DNA from: Candidatus Borkfalkia avistercoris
GTDB lineage: Bacteria; Bacillota; Clostridia; Christensenellales; Borkfalkiaceae
DNA length: 64,000 nucleotides
Assembly (NCBI GenBank): GCA_019115995.1
Contig: DXCL01000042.1
Span: 1 to 64,000, forward strand
Direction of reading: 5' to 3'
Positions 7,681 to 16,173 of this stretch are shown piece after piece. The notes under the pieces were generated by a model. The model did not search any database. It was given only the letters and a program-made list of their open reading frames with translations, and was not told the origin of the DNA. How positions within the stretch are numbered: position 1 is the stretch's first letter; each line of letters begins with the position of its first letter. Both the position numbers and the translations under genes were made by a program.

Positions 7681-8667
7681 ATGGAAATTTACAGGCAAAG
7701 CGACCTTGCGCCGGGAGACCGCATATCCGTTTCCCGCGAAGGGAACATCACTACCTATACGCTCTCCAACGCGAGCGGTTCCGGCACCGTGGAATCGCAC
7801 GAGCTTTTTTGCGGCACACAGCTCCTGTTTGACGACATGCACATGGATACCTTCGGCGAGGGCGGATCCGATGCCGGGGGTTTTATCGTGGAACATTGCC
7901 GATTCGGGCGGTTCGAGGGCTCTTTTTGCGACGGGCGGCAGTTTTTTCTCGGCGCGGGCGACGTATGTGTGCATCATATGGTAGACAGAAAGGTGTTTTC
8001 TTCTCGTTTTCCTACCCGCCACTATCACGGCATCACATTGATATTTGACCTGCCGCAGGGCGCATTTGCCGACTTTCTCCGATTTTCGGGCATCGATTTT
8101 TCCTCGCTGACCGCAAAGTACCTGAGCAAAGATATTTCCTGCGTGATACGCGCAAACGAGCGCGCCTGCCGCATCTTTTCGGACCTGTACGGCGCGAGAG
8201 AAAAAAAAGACGCAGGCTATTTTCGGCTGAAAGTCACCGAGCTTCTGCACTTTTTGCAGGATTTTTCACCTGCGGAAAACGAAGCGAAAACGCATACTTT
8301 GCCCGCCGACGTGGTGCGTGCCATGAAAGAAGCCGAAGAATATCTTTGGAGCGATCTCTCCGCCCCGCATACCGTGCGATCGCTCAGCGCTAAGTTCGGT
8401 TTCTCCCCCACCTCCTTCAAAAACTATTTCAAAACGGTATTCGGGTATCCCGTACACGAATACATATTCACCTGCCGCATGCAGCTCGCGCAATACGATC
8501 TCGTAACGTCCGATAAAAAAATCGCCGCCGTTGCGCGAGGCGCGGGATACAAAAACGTGAGCAAATTTTCCGACGCGTTCAAACGCTTTTCGGGCGTATC
8601 TCCACGCGAATACCGCAAAAACAAAACTCTGTCCGAATGGAGTATTTTGATGCCCTCGCGGGGCTGA
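7681..8667 (+). CDS. AraC/PchR-type transcriptional regulator
   Basis: A 328-residue protein with a large N-terminal sensor part and a C-terminal AraC double helix-turn-helix: VRSLSAKFGFSPTSFKNYFK, then KIAAVARGAGYKNVSKFSDA and FKRFSGVSPREYRK. The architecture resembles PchR/YbtA-like regulators of siderophore systems. It lies immediately upstream of two ABC transporter genes on the same strand, which it probably activates (inference). No Shine-Dalgarno sequence precedes the ATG, and a TATAAT ends six bases before it, pointing to a leaderless message or a misplaced start. No alternative start with an RBS is evident. Confidence 0.88.
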   Translation: MEIYRQSDLAPGDRISVSREGNITTYTLSNASGSGTVESHELFCGTQLLFDDMHMDTFGEGGSDAGGFIVEHCRFGRFEGSFCDGRQFFLGAGDVCVHHMVDRKVFSSRFPTRHYHGITLIFDLPQGAFADFLRFSGIDFSSLTAKYLSKDISCVIRANERACRIFSDLYGAREKKDAGYFRLKVTELLHFLQDFSPAENEAKTHTLPADVVRAMKEAEEYLWSDLSAPHTVRSLSAKFGFSPTSFKNYFKTVFGYPVHEYIFTCRMQLAQYDLVTSDKKIAAVARGAGYKNVSKFSDAFKRFSGVSPREYRKNKTLSEWSILMPSRG

Positions 8668-8674
8668 AATTTAT

Positions 8675-8703
8675 TTCTCTTTTTTCCTCCTTTTCCGTAT
8701 AAT
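8675..8703 (+). promoter_or_regulatory. Promoter of ABC transporter pair
   Basis: -10 TATAAT (8698-8703) with a very poor -35 (TTCTCT at 8675-8680). This is typical of a promoter that needs an activator, here presumably the adjacent AraC protein. Confidence 0.5.
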
Positions 8704-8751
8704 AATGCCGTAAATTAACCACGGTTTATTATCGTGAAAAGGAGGTTTTTT

Positions 8752-10533
8752 ATGAAAAAAACGGACGGGCACCCCACCCTGTTCGGCTATGCAGGCAGGT
8801 ATAAATATCTGACCTATGCCGCGCTCCTGCTTTCGGGGATCAGCGCGCTTCTTTCGCTCGCGCCCTTTCTCTGCATCCGCAACATCGTGCGGGGCGTGAT
8901 CGGCACGCTCCCGGCCTCGCCGGATACGTCTGCACTTATCGCGAACGGCTGGCTCGCGGTGCTCTTCGCCGCGCTGACCGTAGTCGTATACATCGGGGCG
9001 CTGATGTGCTCGCATCTGGCGGCGTTCCGCGTGGCGGCAAATATCCGAAAGGCGACCGTTTCGCACGTTTTGAAACTCCCTTCGGGCTCCTTTGATGCGC
9101 TGGGCAGCGGCAGGGTGAGAAAGATCATAGACGAGTCGAGCGCGGCGACGGAAACCTATCTCGCGCATAATTTGCCGGACATGGTCGGCGCCGTCGCGAC
9201 GCCGCTCGCGCTCGCTGTGCTTTTATTCGTGTTTGACTGGCGGCTGGGCTTGGCGTGTATCCTGCCGGCCGTATGCGCTTTTCTCGTCATGGCGCGCATG
9301 ACGGGAAGATCGATGCAGGAAAAAATGAAGCAATATCAGGACGCGCTCGCCGACATGAACAACGAAGCCGTAGAGTACGTGCGCGGCGTGCCCGTCGTAA
9401 AAACGTTCGGGCAGACGGTATTTTCATTCAAGCGGTTCAAGGCCTCCATCGACCGTTACAGCAAATGGGTCGTGGCATATACGAAAGAACTTCGGCAACC
9501 AATGATGTTCTTTACTCTTTTTTTAGACGCGTCTTTTGCCTTCCTCGGCGGGGCGGCTTTCATCATCGCGGGCACGGCGGAAGGAGACGCCGCATTCACG
9601 GTAGATCTGATCTTTTACGTGCTCCTTTCGCCCCTGCTCGCCGTCATGCTCAACAGGATCATGTTCATGAGCGAAAACGGCATGATCGTAAAAGACGCGA
9701 TGGCGCGCATCAACTCTTTGCTCGACATCGCGCCGTTGCAAGAGCCCGCCAAGCCCCTGCACCCGAAAGATCGGTCGGTGGCGCTTGAAAACGTGCGCTT
9801 TCGCTATCCTTCGGCGGCCGCTGACGCCGTGCACGATCTGTCGCTGTTTGTGGGCTCGGGCAAAACGGCGGCGCTCGTGGGCGAGAGCGGCGGCGGGAAA
9901 ACGACGGCGGCCGCACTCATTTCACGCTTTTGGGACGTTGCGGAGGGCTGTGTGAAGATAGGCGGCGTAAACGTTAAAGACATTTCGAAAAAGGAACTTG
10001 CCGACACTGTGTCTTATGTGTTTCAGGACAGCAAATTGTTGAAAGCGAGCATTGCGGACAATCTGAAAATGGCAAAGCCGGACGCAGACAGACAAGAGAT
10101 ACTCGCCGCCCTGTCCGCCGCGCAGTGCGATGAGATCATCGCCAAGCTCCCGCACGGGATCGACACGGTCATCGGCGCGGACGGCGTGTACCTTTCGGGC
10201 GGAGAACAGCAGCGCGTCGCCATCGCGCGCGCCATTCTGAAAGACGCGCCCATCGTCGTACTGGACGAAGCGACGGCGTTTGCAGACCCGGAAAACGAAT
10301 ACCTCGTGCAGCGCGCCTTTGAGAAACTGACGCGAGGGAAAACGGTCATCATGATCGCGCACCGCCTATCTACCGTGATGAATGCCGATGAGATCTTCGT
10401 GCTCGATGGCGGAACGATCGCAGAAAGCGGCACGCACGCGCAACTGCTCGAAAGGGGCGGCTTATATGCGCGCATGTGGAAAGAATATCAGTCTGCGGCG
10501 GAATGGAAGGTCGCAAAGGAGGCGAAAGCATGA
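8752..10533 (+). CDS. ABC transporter, fused permease/ATPase, first half
   Basis: A 593-residue type IV ABC half-transporter: six hydrophobic segments (about residues 15-290), then the ATPase with Walker A GESGGGKTT, signature LSGGEQQRVAIARAIL and Walker B IVVLDEA followed by TAFADPE. ATG 8752 follows AAAGGAGG; the GTG at 8734 overlaps that RBS and is rejected. The gene overlaps the next by ATGA and forms a heterodimer with it. The PchR-like regulator and the fused pair resemble YbtPQ/IrtAB, which use the exporter fold to import ferric siderophores. A drug or peptide exporter is the alternative. Confidence 0.9.
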   Translation: MKKTDGHPTLFGYAGRYKYLTYAALLLSGISALLSLAPFLCIRNIVRGVIGTLPASPDTSALIANGWLAVLFAALTVVVYIGALMCSHLAAFRVAANIRKATVSHVLKLPSGSFDALGSGRVRKIIDESSAATETYLAHNLPDMVGAVATPLALAVLLFVFDWRLGLACILPAVCAFLVMARMTGRSMQEKMKQYQDALADMNNEAVEYVRGVPVVKTFGQTVFSFKRFKASIDRYSKWVVAYTKELRQPMMFFTLFLDASFAFLGGAAFIIAGTAEGDAAFTVDLIFYVLLSPLLAVMLNRIMFMSENGMIVKDAMARINSLLDIAPLQEPAKPLHPKDRSVALENVRFRYPSAAADAVHDLSLFVGSGKTAALVGESGGGKTTAAALISRFWDVAEGCVKIGGVNVKDISKKELADTVSYVFQDSKLLKASIADNLKMAKPDADRQEILAALSAAQCDEIIAKLPHGIDTVIGADGVYLSGGEQQRVAIARAILKDAPIVVLDEATAFADPENEYLVQRAFEKLTRGKTVIMIAHRLSTVMNADEIFVLDGGTIAESGTHAQLLERGGLYARMWKEYQSAAEWKVAKEAKA

Positions 10534-12275
10534 TCCAATATCTCATGAAACGGTACGCCCTTTCAGAACAGGGCGCAGTCGATTACGTCAAGGCGATCGC
10601 GGCGGGCGTTTTTGTCAACCTGCTCAAAATGCTGCCCACCTGCCTGCTGTTTTTGCTTATATCCGACTTTTTGGAACCGCTCCTGAACGAAGGCGCAGCG
10701 CTCTCCTTCAACTACTGGCTGTACGGCTTCGGCGCCCTCGCCGCGCTCGTTCTGATGTATATCGCCAATTACATACAGTATAACTGCAATTATTTCAACA
10801 CTTACAAGGAAAGCGCCGCGCGGCGCATCTCGCTTGCAGAGCGCATGCGCAAGCTCCCCCTCTCCTTTTTCGGGAAGAGAGACCTGTCCGATCTTACGAC
10901 GACGATCATGAACGACTGCGCCGTTATCGAAAGTTCCTTCTCGCACTACTACCCCGAGCTCACATCTTCCGTCATCAGTACCTGCATCATTGCGATCGGT
11001 CTTCTCATCTACAATTGGCAGATGGCACTCGCTTCTCTGTGGGTCCTGCCGGTCGCCATTCTCATCGTCGCCTTTTCGGGGAAGGTGCAAAATATATTCA
11101 CAAAACGGCAGATCTCCGCAGCCGTAGCCTGCGCGGACGGGATACAAGAATGCCTGGAAACGCACCGGGAACTGCGCGCCTGCAATGCGGAAGCCCGTTA
11201 CGCGGCGGGGCTCTTTCAAAAAGTAGATGCGCTCGAAAAGCGCAAATTCATCTCCGAGGTCATGACGGCGATCTTTGTCGTGAGCGCGCAGCTTTTGCTG
11301 AAATTCGGCATCGCTACCACGGCGCTCGTGGGCAGTATACTGCTCGGGCGCGGCGAGATCGGCGTGCTCGTATTCTTAGCGTACCTGCTCGTCGTTTCGC
11401 GTATCTATGACCCCATGTCGACCTCCCTGCAAAACCTCGCCGCCATCATCTCCTGCAACGTGCATATCGGAAGAATGAAGGAAATACAGGAAACGCCCGT
11501 GCAGACCGGTTCGGAAGAGTTTTCCCCGCGCGGCTACGACATACGTTTTGAAAACGTAAAATTCTCCTATAATGCGGGCGAAACCGTGCTCGACGGCCTC
11601 TCCTTTACGGCAAAGCAGGGTGAGATCACGGCACTCATCGGGCCGTCCGGCGGGGGAAAATCCACCGTTGCCAAACTCGCCGCAAGATTTTGGGATGTTG
11701 ACGGCGGAAAGATCACTCTCGGCGGGCAGGACATTCGCGGTATCGATCCCGAAACGCTCCTTTCCGCCTACTCCATCGTGTTTCAGGACGTAACGCTCTT
11801 CAACAATACCGTTCTGGAAAACATCCGTATCGGAAAAAAAGACGCGACGGACGAGGAGGTACTCGCCGCGGCAAGGGCAGCACAGTGCGACGAATTCGTA
11901 TCCAAACTGCCCCGAGGATACCAAACGGAGATCGGCGAAAACGGCGGCATGCTTTCGGGCGGAGAGCGCCAACGCATCTCCATCGCGCGCGCTCTCCTCA
12001 AAGACGCGCCCGTCGTTCTGCTCGACGAAGCGACCGCCTCCCTCGACGTTGAAAACGAATCCGCGATACAGCGCGCCGTCTCCGAGCTGGTAAAAGATAA
12101 AACGGTCCTCATCATCGCACACCGCATGCGCACGGTGGCGGGTGCGGATAAGCTCGTATTTATCAAAGACGGCAAGGCCGCGGAGCATGGCTCCCCCGCC
12201 TGCCTTGCCGAAAAAAACGGACTTTATGCGAAAATGGTGCGCCTACAAAAACAGAGTGCCGCGTGGAAACTTTAA
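10530..12275 (+). CDS. ABC transporter, fused permease/ATPase, second half
   Basis: A 581-residue partner of the preceding gene. The membrane domain covers about residues 20-290, then the ATPase with Walker A GPSGGGKST, signature LSGGERQRISIARALL and Walker B VVLLDEATASLDVENE. The start codon shares the ATGA overlap with the upstream stop, so translation is coupled and equal dosage is expected. Its core TASLDVE is canonical while the partner has TAFADPE, so the two ATP sites of the heterodimer may be unequal. The two genes plus the AraC regulator form one module; no substrate-binding protein gene is adjacent. Confidence 0.9.
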   Translation: MIQYLMKRYALSEQGAVDYVKAIAAGVFVNLLKMLPTCLLFLLISDFLEPLLNEGAALSFNYWLYGFGALAALVLMYIANYIQYNCNYFNTYKESAARRISLAERMRKLPLSFFGKRDLSDLTTTIMNDCAVIESSFSHYYPELTSSVISTCIIAIGLLIYNWQMALASLWVLPVAILIVAFSGKVQNIFTKRQISAAVACADGIQECLETHRELRACNAEARYAAGLFQKVDALEKRKFISEVMTAIFVVSAQLLLKFGIATTALVGSILLGRGEIGVLVFLAYLLVVSRIYDPMSTSLQNLAAIISCNVHIGRMKEIQETPVQTGSEEFSPRGYDIRFENVKFSYNAGETVLDGLSFTAKQGEITALIGPSGGGKSTVAKLAARFWDVDGGKITLGGQDIRGIDPETLLSAYSIVFQDVTLFNNTVLENIRIGKKDATDEEVLAAARAAQCDEFVSKLPRGYQTEIGENGGMLSGGERQRISIARALLKDAPVVLLDEATASLDVENESAIQRAVSELVKDKTVLIIAHRMRTVAGADKLVFIKDGKAAEHGSPACLAEKNGLYAKMVRLQKQSAAWKL

Positions 12276-12300
12276 TTGCCCCGTTGCGTCGGCGATACGT

Positions 12301-12329
12301 TTTACTTTTTCCGCAAAACGTCGTATAAT
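12301..12329 (+). promoter_or_regulatory. Promoter of rqcH
   Basis: -35 TTTACT (12301-12306), 17-bp spacer, -10 TATAAT (12324-12329). Confidence 0.65.
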
Positions 12330-12389
12330 ATATTGCGATAAACCACTCTAAACGTCTGCGGCGCGAAGCGCTCGGACACAGGATCTCTT

Positions 12390-14051
12390 ATGCCCCAAGA
12401 CGCATTTACATTAAGGCACATCGCCCGGGAACTGCACGAAGCGCTCGCCGGCGGAAAGGTCAACAAGATCATTCAGCCCTCGCGCGACGAGGTAGACCTC
12501 CTCCTCTATGCGGGCGGCAGAACGCAAAAACTCATTCTCAATACAAACGCATCTTTCGCGCGCGCCTGCATTTCCGGCGCACCGCGCACCGCGCCGGACG
12601 TCGCGCCCAATTTCTGCATGCTCCTGCGAAAGCACCTCACGGGCGCGGCGCTGCTCGAAGTAAAGCAGATCGGATTCGAGCGCATTCTCGCCTTTACCTT
12701 CGACTGCGCGGGCGAATTTTCGCGCGCGCAGCGCGTGCTGTACGCGGAGATCATGGGCAAATACTCCAACCTGATCCTCACCGAAAACGGCGTTGTGACG
12801 GGAGCTCTGAAAATTTCTTCCTTGCAGGAAAATTTCAAGCGCGTGCTCTTTCCCGGCGTCAGATACACTTTTCCCGACCCGCAGGACAAGACAGACCCTA
12901 CCGACAGAGAGGCATTGGAATCCTGCCTTGCCGCATGCTCGGGAGATCTGGCGGACTTCCTCTTTGCGCACGTTTCCGGCCTGGCGTACCCTACCTGCCG
13001 CCTGATCGCGCAGGGAGCGCCCGCCTCGCCCAAGGCGCGCGCGGAACACGTATACGGCTATATTTTTTCCGATGAAACATCGCCCGCCGTCGAACGGGTC
13101 GGCGGCGAGGCGAAGGATTTTCACGTCCGTTTCGACGGCGGAGACAGATATGACAGCGTGAACGCCGCACAGGACGCCTGCTATACCGAACGGGAGAACA
13201 AAAAGGAATTTGCCGAAAAAAAGAGAAAGCTCGAAAGCCTGCTCCTTTCACGCAAAAAAAAGGAGGAAAAGAAGCTCGGCATCATTTTGGAGCGTGAGCG
13301 CGAATGCGCAGATATAGACAGGAACCGCATTTTCGGGGAACTGATCACCGCAAACATCTATGCCGTTGCAAAGGGCGCGGCGTGGTGCGAAGCGGTGAAC
13401 TATTACGACGAATCCGCCCCTACGATCCGCATTCCGCTGGATAAAACGCTCACTCCCTCCCAGAACGCGCAAAAATACTTCAAAAAATACAATAAACAGA
13501 AGCGCACCCTCGCGGCGATCGCCCCGCAGAAAGCGGAAGCGGAAGCCGACCTCGACTATACGATGAGCGCCCTTTCCTCGCTCGCCCGCGCGGAAAACAT
13601 GCTCGATCTTGCCGAGATCGAAGAGGAAGCGCGCGCGGCGGGGCTTCTGCCGCCCGCGCCCAAAAAGAAAAAGGCGGCGCCCGCGGTGCCCTTCCGCGCC
13701 TTCAAGGTAGACGGGTTTCATATCTTTGCGGGGCGCAGCAACGTGCAGAACGACAGGCTCCTGCGCGAAGCGCAGCCCTCCGACATCTGGCTGCACACGC
13801 AAAAATATCACAGTTCGCACGTCATCGTGCGCACGGAAGGCAGGCGCCTGCCGGACGGCGTTCTGCTCGCCGCGGCACAGATCTGCGCGTATTTTTCCGA
13901 CGCCAAAGCGGGCGACAAGATCCCCGTGGATTACTGCGAGAGGCGCTATGTAAAAAAGCCGCCCAAGGCAAAGGCGGGTTTTGTGGTGTATACCGACTTC
14001 CAGACCGTGCTCGTTTCTCCCGACCGCCGCGAAAAAGACGAGCTGCTTTAA
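12390..14051 (+). CDS. rqcH: RqcH / NFACT protein (ribosome quality control, alanine tailing)
   Basis: A 553-residue Rqc2 homologue that binds stalled 50S-peptidyl-tRNA and adds C-terminal alanine tails; older names are FbpA and fibronectin-binding protein. NFACT-N begins MPQDAFTLRHIARELHEALA, a charged coiled coil lies around residues 265-320, and NFACT-R (HIFAGRSNVQNDRLL, DIWLHTQKYHSSHVI, DFQTVLVSPD) ends the protein. At residues 97-98, where Bacillus RqcH has the catalytic Asp-Arg pair, this protein has Glu-Arg (GFERILAF). A weak RBS (AGGAT) precedes the start. It is followed by a small Cys-rich gene on the same strand. Confidence 0.93.
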   Translation: MPQDAFTLRHIARELHEALAGGKVNKIIQPSRDEVDLLLYAGGRTQKLILNTNASFARACISGAPRTAPDVAPNFCMLLRKHLTGAALLEVKQIGFERILAFTFDCAGEFSRAQRVLYAEIMGKYSNLILTENGVVTGALKISSLQENFKRVLFPGVRYTFPDPQDKTDPTDREALESCLAACSGDLADFLFAHVSGLAYPTCRLIAQGAPASPKARAEHVYGYIFSDETSPAVERVGGEAKDFHVRFDGGDRYDSVNAAQDACYTERENKKEFAEKKRKLESLLLSRKKKEEKKLGIILERERECADIDRNRIFGELITANIYAVAKGAAWCEAVNYYDESAPTIRIPLDKTLTPSQNAQKYFKKYNKQKRTLAAIAPQKAEAEADLDYTMSALSSLARAENMLDLAEIEEEARAAGLLPPAPKKKKAAPAVPFRAFKVDGFHIFAGRSNVQNDRLLREAQPSDIWLHTQKYHSSHVIVRTEGRRLPDGVLLAAAQICAYFSDAKAGDKIPVDYCERRYVKKPPKAKAGFVVYTDFQTVLVSPDRREKDELL

Positions 14052-14099
14052 GTTCCGCCGCGACGCGGCGGCATTCAAAATCGCCATACGGAGGATATT

Positions 14100-14390
14100 A
14101 TGCAAAAGCAAACGGACGTATCGCCTTGCGGCGCGCTCTGCGCAGAGTGCGCGCGTCTTTTAGAATGCGGCGGCTGCCGCGCGATCGAAGGGAAGGTGTA
14201 CTGGCTGCAATATACGGGCCAAACGGTGTGCGCGGTATACGATTGCTGCGTAAACGGCAAGGGCCGCCAAAACTGCGGCGGCTGCGAGGCGCTCCCCTGC
14301 GCCCGCTTCACGAAAGACCCCACCGTCTCCGATGAGGAAAACGCCGCAAACCTCAAAAAAATGCTTGCGCGGCTCAGATCGGGTGATTAA
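14100..14390 (+). CDS. Small Cys-rich DUF3795-like protein
   Basis: A 96-residue protein with cysteines in CGALCAECARLLECGGC, YDCCVNGK and NCGGCEALPCARF, the pattern of DUF3795 proteins, which probably bind zinc or a metal cluster. Function is unknown. It begins with ATG after GGAGGATATT, 48 bases after rqcH. A GC-rich hairpin (CCGCCGCGACGCGGCGG) lies between the two genes. It is likely cotranscribed with rqcH, and a strong terminator follows. Confidence 0.7.
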   Translation: MQKQTDVSPCGALCAECARLLECGGCRAIEGKVYWLQYTGQTVCAVYDCCVNGKGRQNCGGCEALPCARFTKDPTVSDEENAANLKKMLARLRSGD

Positions 14391-14393
14391 AAA

Positions 14394-14437
14394 AAGGCAG
14401 GTCGACCGAAAAATTCGGTCGACCTGCCTTTTTTGTA
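14394..14437. terminator. Bidirectional terminator
   Basis: AAAAAGGCAGGTCGACCGAA, loop AAA, then a perfect complement ending in TTTTTT. It serves DUF3795 on the plus strand and the nitroreductase gene on the minus strand. Confidence 0.92.
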
Positions 14438-14452
14438 CGGCAAACGCACGGC

Positions 14453-15112
14453 TCAGCGCAGCTTTCGCCCGCTTCCCGTTTCAAAATGATACTTTACGAT
14501 CCCGAGATCGATCTTGTCGTAAAAACCGCCCGTGCTTTCCGCCCGCACCGTATCCCCTTCGAGGATAAAGCGGAATTTCTGCTGATTCGTGGCGGTCGGC
14601 GCGAGGAGCGCAAACTCCACGCCCTTTTTGAACCAATCGGGCGCGTCTTTTGCGACAGCAACGTCGTCAAAAGTTTTGCTTTTGCGCGCGGCTCCCTGCG
14701 TTTTGCCGTATCCCACGGCGATAACGCACACGAGTTTTTCGCCTTTTTTAAGGCACGCCGCCTTTTTTACGGCGCCCTTGCCGAAGGTGAGCGCCGCCCA
14801 GCAGGTATTCAGTCCCAGCGCCTGCGCCTTCAATACCAGCCGCTCTCCGTAATACCCCGCCCGCTCCTGCAAATCGTCGGCTTGTTCGCCCGCGATCGCA
14901 AAGTAGCTCGTAACGCCCGAAAACTTCCCGTACCGCGCGAGAAAGCTCTTAAATGCTTTGGGCTCGTTCTGCACGAGGCGGATCGCAAGCCCGCCCTCCC
15001 GATTGCACGCCTCCGTCTCCTCTTTTAGGGCAGCCGCCGCGTCTTCCGCGATCGGCTCTCCCGTGTAAGCGCGCACGGAATGGCGCGCAAATACCGCCTC
15101 TTCCAAGGTCAT
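14453..15112 (-). CDS. Nitroreductase family protein (TM1586-like)
   Basis: A 219-residue FMN-type nitroreductase-fold protein: MTLEEAVFARHSVRAYTGEP is the conserved RxSxR-type opening, followed by GLNTCWAALTFGKGAV and LLAPTATNQQKFRF. It belongs to the duplicated-half form seen in TM1586. The NAD(P)H-linked substrate is unknown. The start shares ATGA with the stop of an ArsR regulator, so the two genes are translationally coupled and the regulator probably controls this enzyme. A longer upstream frame exists only because it overlaps the ArsR gene in another frame. Confidence 0.85.
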   Translation of the reverse strand: MTLEEAVFARHSVRAYTGEPIAEDAAAALKEETEACNREGGLAIRLVQNEPKAFKSFLARYGKFSGVTSYFAIAGEQADDLQERAGYYGERLVLKAQALGLNTCWAALTFGKGAVKKAACLKKGEKLVCVIAVGYGKTQGAARKSKTFDDVAVAKDAPDWFKKGVEFALLAPTATNQQKFRFILEGDTVRAESTGGFYDKIDLGIVKYHFETGSGRKLR

Positions 15113-15501
15113 ACTTTTTGCTCCTTTTCGGCCGCCGCACACGTGCCGAAGGGATAACCCTCCTCGTCCGCCCGCAGCACGGTTTCGCTGATTTCCGAAA
15201 ACAGCGCGGCAAGCCGGCCCCAAAGCTCGGGATCGGCGTCCATATAATAAAAATTTTTTGTTCCTTCTTTCAAAACGGAAACGAGCCCCGCCTCCTTTAA
15301 GATGGCGAGATGATGCGTAGCCGACGAGCGCGACATATGCACCCGCTCCGCCACCGCGCCCACCCGCAGTCCGCGTTCGGGCGCATGCAAGAGCGCCAGC
15401 ACGATGCGCATGCGCGCCTCGTTGCCGAGCGCGGCGATCGCCTTGGCGCACGGCATAAATTTTTCCGCGATCTCCCGTTTCGCCTCCATACATTCGTTCA
15501 T
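15109..15501 (-). CDS. ArsR-family transcriptional regulator
   Basis: A 130-residue winged-helix repressor. ALGNEARMRIVLALLHAPER, then VGAVAERVHMSRSSATHHLA (helix-turn-helix) and ILKEAGLVSVLKEGTKNFYY (wing). The ELCVCDL metal-binding box of ArsR/SmtB is not present at the recognition helix, so it is not clearly a metal sensor. ATG 15501 is preceded by GGAG and a promoter. It overlaps the nitroreductase gene by four bases. Confidence 0.88.
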   Translation of the reverse strand: MNECMEAKREIAEKFMPCAKAIAALGNEARMRIVLALLHAPERGLRVGAVAERVHMSRSSATHHLAILKEAGLVSVLKEGTKNFYYMDADPELWGRLAALFSEISETVLRADEEGYPFGTCAAAEKEQKV

Positions 15502-15521
15502 GCTTCCGCTCCGTTTCTCCT

Positions 15522-15527
15522 ATTATA
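15522..15527 (-). promoter_or_regulatory. -10 box of arsR-nitroreductase
   Basis: TATAAT on the minus strand. The matching -35 position (ATTTTT, 15545-15550) is weak and lies in an A/T run. Confidence 0.5.
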
Positions 15528-15571
15528 TCATAAACCGCGCAAAAAAAAATCTTCGGGAAAGAAAAACTATC

Positions 15572-16030
15572 TCATCCCCTCTCCTTGCGCATATAAAAAT
15601 TGAGCAGTGTTTCCCCGCCGCGCAAAACCGCGTTTTCCCGCAAAAGCGCATATCCCCGCTTTTCGAAAAACGCGCGCGCAGTAATGGAGGCATATACGGT
15701 GAACGCGGGCGCCGCGCACCCCCGTTCCAGCTCGTCTGCCAGGGCCGTCGCAGCGCCGCGGCGCTGAAAATTTTTGTGAACATACAGCCGATCGAAATAC
15801 CCGTCTTCCGTCATGTCCGCAAATCCGACGATTTTCCCGTCCTCTTCCGCGACGAGCGCGCGCCGCCCCTCCGTAAAAAAAGAGCCTGTCCAATCGCGCA
15901 GGCTGCGTTCGCCGATCCACGCGCGCAGCTGCGCCGGGCTATAATCGCCCGCGCAAACGGTGCGCACCGTATCCTGAAATAGGCGCAGCGTTTCGGCGCC
16001 GTCCTCGCCTTTCATTTGCCTTATCTTCAT
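15572..16030 (-). CDS. GNAT-family N-acetyltransferase
   Basis: A 152-residue acetyl-CoA-dependent acetyltransferase. MKIRQMKGEDGAETLRLFQD is the usual N-terminal strand/helix; RLYVHKNFQRRGAATALADE is the acetyl-CoA-binding RRGxA loop, and ARAFFEKRGYALLR is motif B. The substrate is unknown. ATG 16030 follows GGGAGAAAAA; an ATG 12 bases upstream overlaps this RBS. A GC-rich hairpin (16049-16074) lies just upstream and lacks a U-tract, so it may not terminate. Confidence 0.85.
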   Translation of the reverse strand: MKIRQMKGEDGAETLRLFQDTVRTVCAGDYSPAQLRAWIGERSLRDWTGSFFTEGRRALVAEEDGKIVGFADMTEDGYFDRLYVHKNFQRRGAATALADELERGCAAPAFTVYASITARAFFEKRGYALLRENAVLRGGETLLNFYMRKERG

Positions 16031-16173
16031 TTTTTCTCCCATATTGCAGCCGCCCCGCAAAGCTGCGGGGCGGCGCAAAAGCAAAAATTATGTATGTTTT
16101 TCCCTCGTTCGAACAAACAGGCGCAAAATCATGCGCACCGCCTTCGGCGGCTTAACGCATACGATCTTCAAGC

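Noticed and set aside
10563-11219. Antisense frame over the second ABC half-transporter
   Set aside because: No start signals, an unnatural Arg/Gly-rich composition and full overlap with a clear transporter gene.
16049-16076. Strong hairpin before the GNAT gene taken as a terminator
   Set aside because: No U-tract follows on either strand in the direction of transcription; it is listed only as part of the intra-operon hairpin observation.
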